Shown piece by piece: positions 60,001-64,000 of a DNA stretch of 64,000 bases. Every line of letters begins with the position of its first letter. Position 1 is the first letter of the stretch. The stretch lies in contig DATLUM010000040.1 in the NCBI GenBank assembly GCA_035533095.1, positions 62,001 through 126,000 on the forward strand, written 5' to 3'. The notes under the pieces are model-generated. The model was given only the letters and a program-made list of their open reading frames with translations. It made no database searches and was not told where the DNA came from. This DNA comes from Acidimicrobiales bacterium (lineage in GTDB: Bacteria > Actinomycetota > Acidimicrobiia > Acidimicrobiales > Palsa-688). Made by a program: the position numbers and the translations under genes.

Positions 60001-63000
60001 ATGTTGACGGTGACGCGGTTGACGAACGCCGAGTATCTGATCTCCTCAGTAGCGCTGAGCATCGACGAGTACTACGCCGGTGTGGGTGAGTCCCCCGGAG
60101 TATGGGCCGGCCGGTGGTCCGAGAAGCTGGGCCTGGCCGGCGTGGTGGAGGCCGACGAGCTGCGCGCCGTGGTCGAGGGGAAGCACCCGGTGACCGGCGA
60201 GGATCTTCTGGCGGGGTCGCGGCCGCGCAAGGTGAGAGCTTTCGATCTGACCTTCTCGTCGCCGAAGAGCGTGTCGCTGTTGTGGGCGTTGGCGTCTGAG
60301 CCGGTGGCCGAGGCGGTGGCGGCCGCCCACCGCGACGCGGTGGACGCCACGTTGGGGTTCTTGGAGGAGAAGGCGTCAGTGGCCCGGGTCCAGTCGCAAG
60401 GGGTGCGCCGACGGGTGGCCGCGGAGGGCTGGGTGGTCGCCCGGTTCACCCACAGAACGAGCCGGGAAGGGGATCCTCAACTGCACTCGCATTGCCTGCT
60501 CCCCAATCTGGTTCAGCGGACCACGGACAGTCGGCACGTGGGCATGGACGCGGGGCCGTTGTTCGAGTGGGCCCGGGCGGCCGGGTCGGTGTACCAGAAC
60601 CAGCTGCAGCGCTCGCTGTCGTTGCGGTTGGGGGTGTGCTGGGGTCCGGATCATCACAACACCCGGGAGATCGAAGGCTTCAGCCGGGCCCAGCTGCGAG
60701 CGTTCTCCAAGCGCTCCGCCCAGATCGAGGCGGAACTGGAGGCCAAAGGCGCCTGGTATGAGTCGCCGGCGCTTCGCATGCAAGCCGACGACGAAGCGTC
60801 TCTGGCTACCCGGACCGGGAAGGACCGCTCGCTGACCCCGAGCCTGCTGGCCGGCCGGTGGGAGATCGAGGCGCGGAAGGTGGACCTGGCGGTCGGGGCC
60901 GAGTTGGAGCAAGCGGTGTGCTTCGGGAACCCCGAGGTGGAGGGGCCGGGCTGGGAGGAGATCGCCCAGGCGCTGGTCGACTCGGAGGTGGGGCTGTGCG
61001 CCCACTCGGCCCGGTTCACGCAAGCGGACGTGGTCGAGCACATCTGTGCCCTGTCGGGCGGCCGGCTCGACCTCGAGGAGATCACCGCTATGGCCGACCG
61101 GTTCCTCATCTCGGATCTGGCGGTGCGCTTGACCCCCGACGACCAGCCGGGCCGGAGGAGGGCCCTGCAGTGGTCGACGGCGGCTCATCGTGCGACCGAG
61201 GACCGCACCTTGGCCCTGGCGGACACCCTCTCCGCCCGAACCGTCCCCGCGATTAGCGGCGGGGCCGTGAGCGAAGCGCTGCAGCTGGAGCCGGGCCTGG
61301 GCCGAGATCAGGTGGCCGCGATCATGATGTTGACCGATTCAGGCGCCGGAATGCGATGTGTGCTGGCCCCGGCCGGTTACGGCAAGACAACCATGCTCCA
61401 CACCGCGGCCCAAGCCGCCACCGGCGAAGGACGGCCGGTGGTGGCCGTGGCAACCACCGCCAAAGCGGTCGCCGAACTCAAGGGTGCCGGTCTGGACGCG
61501 CGCACGATCGCACGGCTGCGCATTGACCTGACCAACGGGCCATTGGCCGCCGGCACCGTGGTGGTGTTGGACGAGATCTCCCAAACCCCCACCCGGGAAG
61601 TCGAGGCCGTGCTAGCCGCGGTGGACGCCTGTCCGGGCGGGAGCATCTGGATCCTGGGTGACCCTCGCCAGTCGCAGCCGGTCGGGGCGGGCGGGATGGC
61701 CGACCACATCGAGACCCTCGCCACATCTGGCCGGATCCCGTCGGCGCAGCTGACGGTGAACCGCCGACAGGTCGACCCGACCGACCGCCACGCTCTCGGC
61801 CTGCTCCGTCGTGGCCAGGCCACAGCGTCGCAGGAATTGCGGGCCGAAAACGGCTGGGAGCACGAGCACGCCCGCCCGGGCGAAGCCCGCCAGGCCATGG
61901 CGTTCGCCGTATGCGACGACGTCGCCACCTATGGCGCCGAGCAGGTAGCGGCGCTGGTGGTATCGCACACTGACGCCGAGGACCTCGCCGATCGAATCCG
62001 AGCCTCCCTGGCCGACAGTGCGGTGATCGGCGGGCCGATCATGACCGGGCCGGGATGGACCACCGACCGTGACTACCAGGCCGGCGACCGGATCCTCCTG
62101 CATGCACGCTGCGGCCCGTCGGGCAGCCGTCTGGTCAACGGCACCACCGCCACCGTCACTCGCGTCGAAGAGACCGGGCTGACCGTCCTTGTCGACCGCG
62201 ACACCGAGGAGACGGTGTTGCCGGCCAGCTTCGTACAAGGAACCCGCAAGGACGGATCGCCGAACCTCTCCCACGCCTGGGCCCGCACCGTCGACGGCGC
62301 CCAGGGCGGCACCTGGGAGGCCTGTCATTTGCTGGGCAGCCCCGCGTTGGACGCCTACAGGGGCTACACCGGCCAGACCCGCTCCCGCCAGCCGACCCAC
62401 ACCTGGAACACCAAACCGCTCATCACCATCGACTACGGAGGGATCCTGGCCGACCAGCGCGACCCAGCCGAAGTGGTCGCCGAGGCTCTGGCCCGCCAAC
62501 CCGATCCCACCCTGGCCGCCCGGTCCGACCCCTGGACCCTGGACCGCCAACTGCGCGACCAGATAGTCGAACACGACCATGTCCTCGCCGGTCGTCCGAC
62601 TGACCCCGGCGAGGAACTGGCGGCGGCCGTCGAGCAGCTGCGCCCTGTCGAGTTCCGGGTGGAGGCCATGGAGACTCTCGCCACAGGTGCCGCCAGACAG
62701 CTCGACGATCTCGGAGCGTTCTCCGGGCTGAGCCGACGGGGCCGAGAAGAGCGGCGCTACCTCGAAGACAGGCTCGCGGCCGACCAACAGCGGGCGGCGG
62801 CTGCCCGGCAGGCACGTGACGACATCGCCTCCCGCGTCCAAGCGCTCGAGTGCGACCAGATCGCCTACGACCGCTTCGAGAAGACCGAAGGGTGGCGCCG
62901 AGAAGAACTCCAAAGACTTCGCGATCGGCTTGATGACCACTGGGCCCAGACGGTGGCGACCTGCGTCCGTGCCGATGATCCACTCGCCTTCGGGATCGAA

Positions 63001-63843
63001 AAGGTCCGCCACGCCCGCGCCACCACCGCCGCCCGCATCGACCAACTCGACGCCTCCCTGCCCCCCGACCGGACCAGCGAATGGAAAGACGCCCGGGCCC
63101 AGCTCCCCCAGGTCGTCAGGAATCGAAACGACGCCGAACAAGCGTTGGCCGACAGCCGGGCGAGACTCGATGAAGCCAGCCGTCGCCACTGGGGACGCCA
63201 CGACCGCGACGCCATCGCCGCCGCTCAAGGCAGGCTCGCATACCACCAGCAGCGCTTGGAGGAGGCCCGGACTGCGGAACACGATCTCCGGGATCGCCTC
63301 GCCGCCATCGCCGACTACCAGCAACAACGAAAGCAGGCGCTCAACGACAGCACCCCGCAGCGCCAGGAGCTCGCGACCGGCCTCGCTCAGTTCGACGCCG
63401 CTCTCGACCACATCCGCCCGCAACGCGTCCACGCGCTCGTGTCCGACCCCCCTCCTGATCTGGTCAAGCGTCTCGGCCAGCCTCCGGAATCGGTCGCCGG
63501 CCGTGCCGTGTGGTGCCACCACGCCCTACCCGTCGAAGCTGCCCTCGACCGCAACGACGGCATCAGCCCGCCCTGGACAGGCTGGAGCCAACAGACCGAC
63601 CGGGCACGCCGCGAGATCAAGATCGCCGACCAACACCTGAAGCTCGTGTACGAGCCCGGCGGCATCAACCCGGCCGAGTGGGCGGAACTGGCCCAGCGGG
63701 CCGCGACCATCAGCGAGCAGGTCGTCAGAGATCTGAGAATACGAAACACGTTTGAGCAGACAATGACGCCAGCCCACCAGGCCGAGCACCACCTCGGCAT
63801 CGATCGCTCAGTCGGCCTCCGGGGACCCGAAATCGACCTGTGA
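60001..63843 (+). CDS. MobF family relaxase-helicase (TraA/TrwC-like)
   Basis: 1280 residues from ATG 60001; the open frame reaches back to 59770 but that part is Gly/Trp-rich junk-like sequence. The relaxase domain (1-300) has paired tyrosines (IDEYYAG, about 24-25), FDLTFSSPKSVSLLWAL and the metal-binding His motif DPQLHSHCLLPN (about 162-164). The helicase domain has Walker A LAPAGYGKTTML (about 455) and Walker B VVVLDEISQTPT (about 520). The C-terminal 400 residues are charged and helical. It would nick oriT and unwind the strand for transfer. Confidence 0.92.
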   Translation: MLTVTRLTNAEYLISSVALSIDEYYAGVGESPGVWAGRWSEKLGLAGVVEADELRAVVEGKHPVTGEDLLAGSRPRKVRAFDLTFSSPKSVSLLWALASEPVAEAVAAAHRDAVDATLGFLEEKASVARVQSQGVRRRVAAEGWVVARFTHRTSREGDPQLHSHCLLPNLVQRTTDSRHVGMDAGPLFEWARAAGSVYQNQLQRSLSLRLGVCWGPDHHNTREIEGFSRAQLRAFSKRSAQIEAELEAKGAWYESPALRMQADDEASLATRTGKDRSLTPSLLAGRWEIEARKVDLAVGAELEQAVCFGNPEVEGPGWEEIAQALVDSEVGLCAHSARFTQADVVEHICALSGGRLDLEEITAMADRFLISDLAVRLTPDDQPGRRRALQWSTAAHRATEDRTLALADTLSARTVPAISGGAVSEALQLEPGLGRDQVAAIMMLTDSGAGMRCVLAPAGYGKTTMLHTAAQAATGEGRPVVAVATTAKAVAELKGAGLDARTIARLRIDLTNGPLAAGTVVVLDEISQTPTREVEAVLAAVDACPGGSIWILGDPRQSQPVGAGGMADHIETLATSGRIPSAQLTVNRRQVDPTDRHALGLLRRGQATASQELRAENGWEHEHARPGEARQAMAFAVCDDVATYGAEQVAALVVSHTDAEDLADRIRASLADSAVIGGPIMTGPGWTTDRDYQAGDRILLHARCGPSGSRLVNGTTATVTRVEETGLTVLVDRDTEETVLPASFVQGTRKDGSPNLSHAWARTVDGAQGGTWEACHLLGSPALDAYRGYTGQTRSRQPTHTWNTKPLITIDYGGILADQRDPAEVVAEALARQPDPTLAARSDPWTLDRQLRDQIVEHDHVLAGRPTDPGEELAAAVEQLRPVEFRVEAMETLATGAARQLDDLGAFSGLSRRGREERRYLEDRLAADQQRAAAARQARDDIASRVQALECDQIAYDRFEKTEGWRREELQRLRDRLDDHWAQTVATCVRADDPLAFGIEKVRHARATTAARIDQLDASLPPDRTSEWKDARAQLPQVVRNRNDAEQALADSRARLDEASRRHWGRHDRDAIAAAQGRLAYHQQRLEEARTAEHDLRDRLAAIADYQQQRKQALNDSTPQRQELATGLAQFDAALDHIRPQRVHALVSDPPPDLVKRLGQPPESVAGRAVWCHHALPVEAALDRNDGISPPWTGWSQQTDRARREIKIADQHLKLVYEPGGINPAEWAELAQRAATISEQVVRDLRIRNTFEQTMTPAHQAEHHLGIDRSVGLRGPEIDL

Positions 63844-64000
63844 GCCAACAAAGCGCTTCCCGGAGCGCGAAGCCGCTTTCACGATCTATAAAAGGTGGCC
63901 TTCGGCAGGGCTCGCCGCAATGCGCTGCACACTTGCTGGACCGCGCCAGACACACCTAGAGCCGCGACGAGATTCGTGCCAATCGACCGGTGACTGGTCG
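63844..64000. other. Window end, no gene seen
   Basis: 157 nt after the relaxase stop. No convincing frame, repeat or att sequence. The element continues beyond the window. Confidence 0.5.

Larger units (their letters stand above)
55647..64000. mobile_element. Left part of an integrative conjugative/mobilizable element in tRNA-Leu(CAG)
   Basis: From the tRNA 3' end inward: excisionase-like HTH gene, small unknown gene, tyrosine integrase, XRE regulator (all leftward), a divergent control region, then rightward HTH excisionase-like gene, two winged-helix genes and a MobF/TraA relaxase-helicase. The gene set fits an actinobacterial ICE/IME. No FtsK/TraB-like translocase or Rep gene is seen within the window; they may lie beyond 64 kb. 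Confidence 0.8.

Noticed and set aside
61612-63522. A 636-residue - strand frame opposite the relaxase
   Set aside because: It has no recognisable motifs, while the + strand encodes complete relaxase and helicase motifs.

Overview
This window looks like the replication-origin neighbourhood of a high-G+C actinobacterium. The signs are GTG starts, ATGA/GTGA operon overlaps, start codons placed directly after a -10 box, and the families DUF3566, CrgA, DUF5318, DUF6049, FhaA/FhaB/PstP/RodA/PbpA/PknB and mycobacterial-type Ino1. From family recall alone, the gene content matches both flanks of the Mycobacterium tuberculosis origin (roughly Rv0001-Rv0058 and Rv3907c-Rv3924c), but in a shuffled order. 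That suggests a deep, non-mycobacterial lineage, perhaps Acidimicrobiia; this is inference.

Layout. 1-4.3 kb: catabolic genes (truncated amidohydrolase, two MaoC-type hot-dog proteins, an N-acyl-D-amino-acid deacylase-type amidohydrolase, an SDR). 4.35-13.9 kb: leftward replication operon dnaA-dnaN-recF-dciA-gyrB-gyrA-DUF3566. 13.87-14.3 kb: divergent dnaA/dnaB gap with DnaA-box-like sites, the best oriC candidate. 14.3-16.8 kb: dnaB, interrupted in its P-loop by an intein with class 3 hallmarks. 16.8-18.6 kb: rpsF-ssb-rpsR-rplI. 18.7-23.1 kb: DUF192 protein, panB, class A PBP, DUF5318. 23.2-27.2 kb: padR-ino1, a methyltransferase, the CCA-adding enzyme. 27.2-37.6 kb: pilT, a deacetylase-family protein, GNAT, DUF6049, DegV, a Ser/Thr kinase with an exported discoidin-like domain, two small membrane proteins, trxB, trxA. 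37.7-43.8 kb: leftward rpmH/rnpA-yidD-yidC-jag-rsmG-parA-parB, with two perfect parS sites. 44-47.1 kb: MscS channel, 1-Cys peroxiredoxin, thiolase. 47.2-55.5 kb: crgA, trpG-type amidotransferase and the cell-wall signalling operon fhaA-fhaB-pstP-rodA-pbpA-pknB. 55.56 kb: tRNA-Leu(CAG). 55.65-64 kb: the left part of an integrative, probably conjugative or mobilizable element (integrase, excisionase-like genes, XRE repressor, two winged-helix genes, MobF/TraA relaxase-helicase) that runs off the window.

The most notable observations are: rpmH lying entirely inside an N-terminally extended rnpA, with start codons 4 nt apart behind one Shine-Dalgarno; a class 3 intein with a degenerate homing endonuclease in DnaB; an apparently active kinase carrying the exported module normally seen on MviN/MurJ; Met at the GyrA position equivalent to E. 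coli Ser83; a SigR/SigH-type promoter in front of trxA; a four-copy alternating 17-nt motif beside panB; and an integrase with an inserted helix-turn-helix-like segment. No CRISPR array or rRNA gene was seen.
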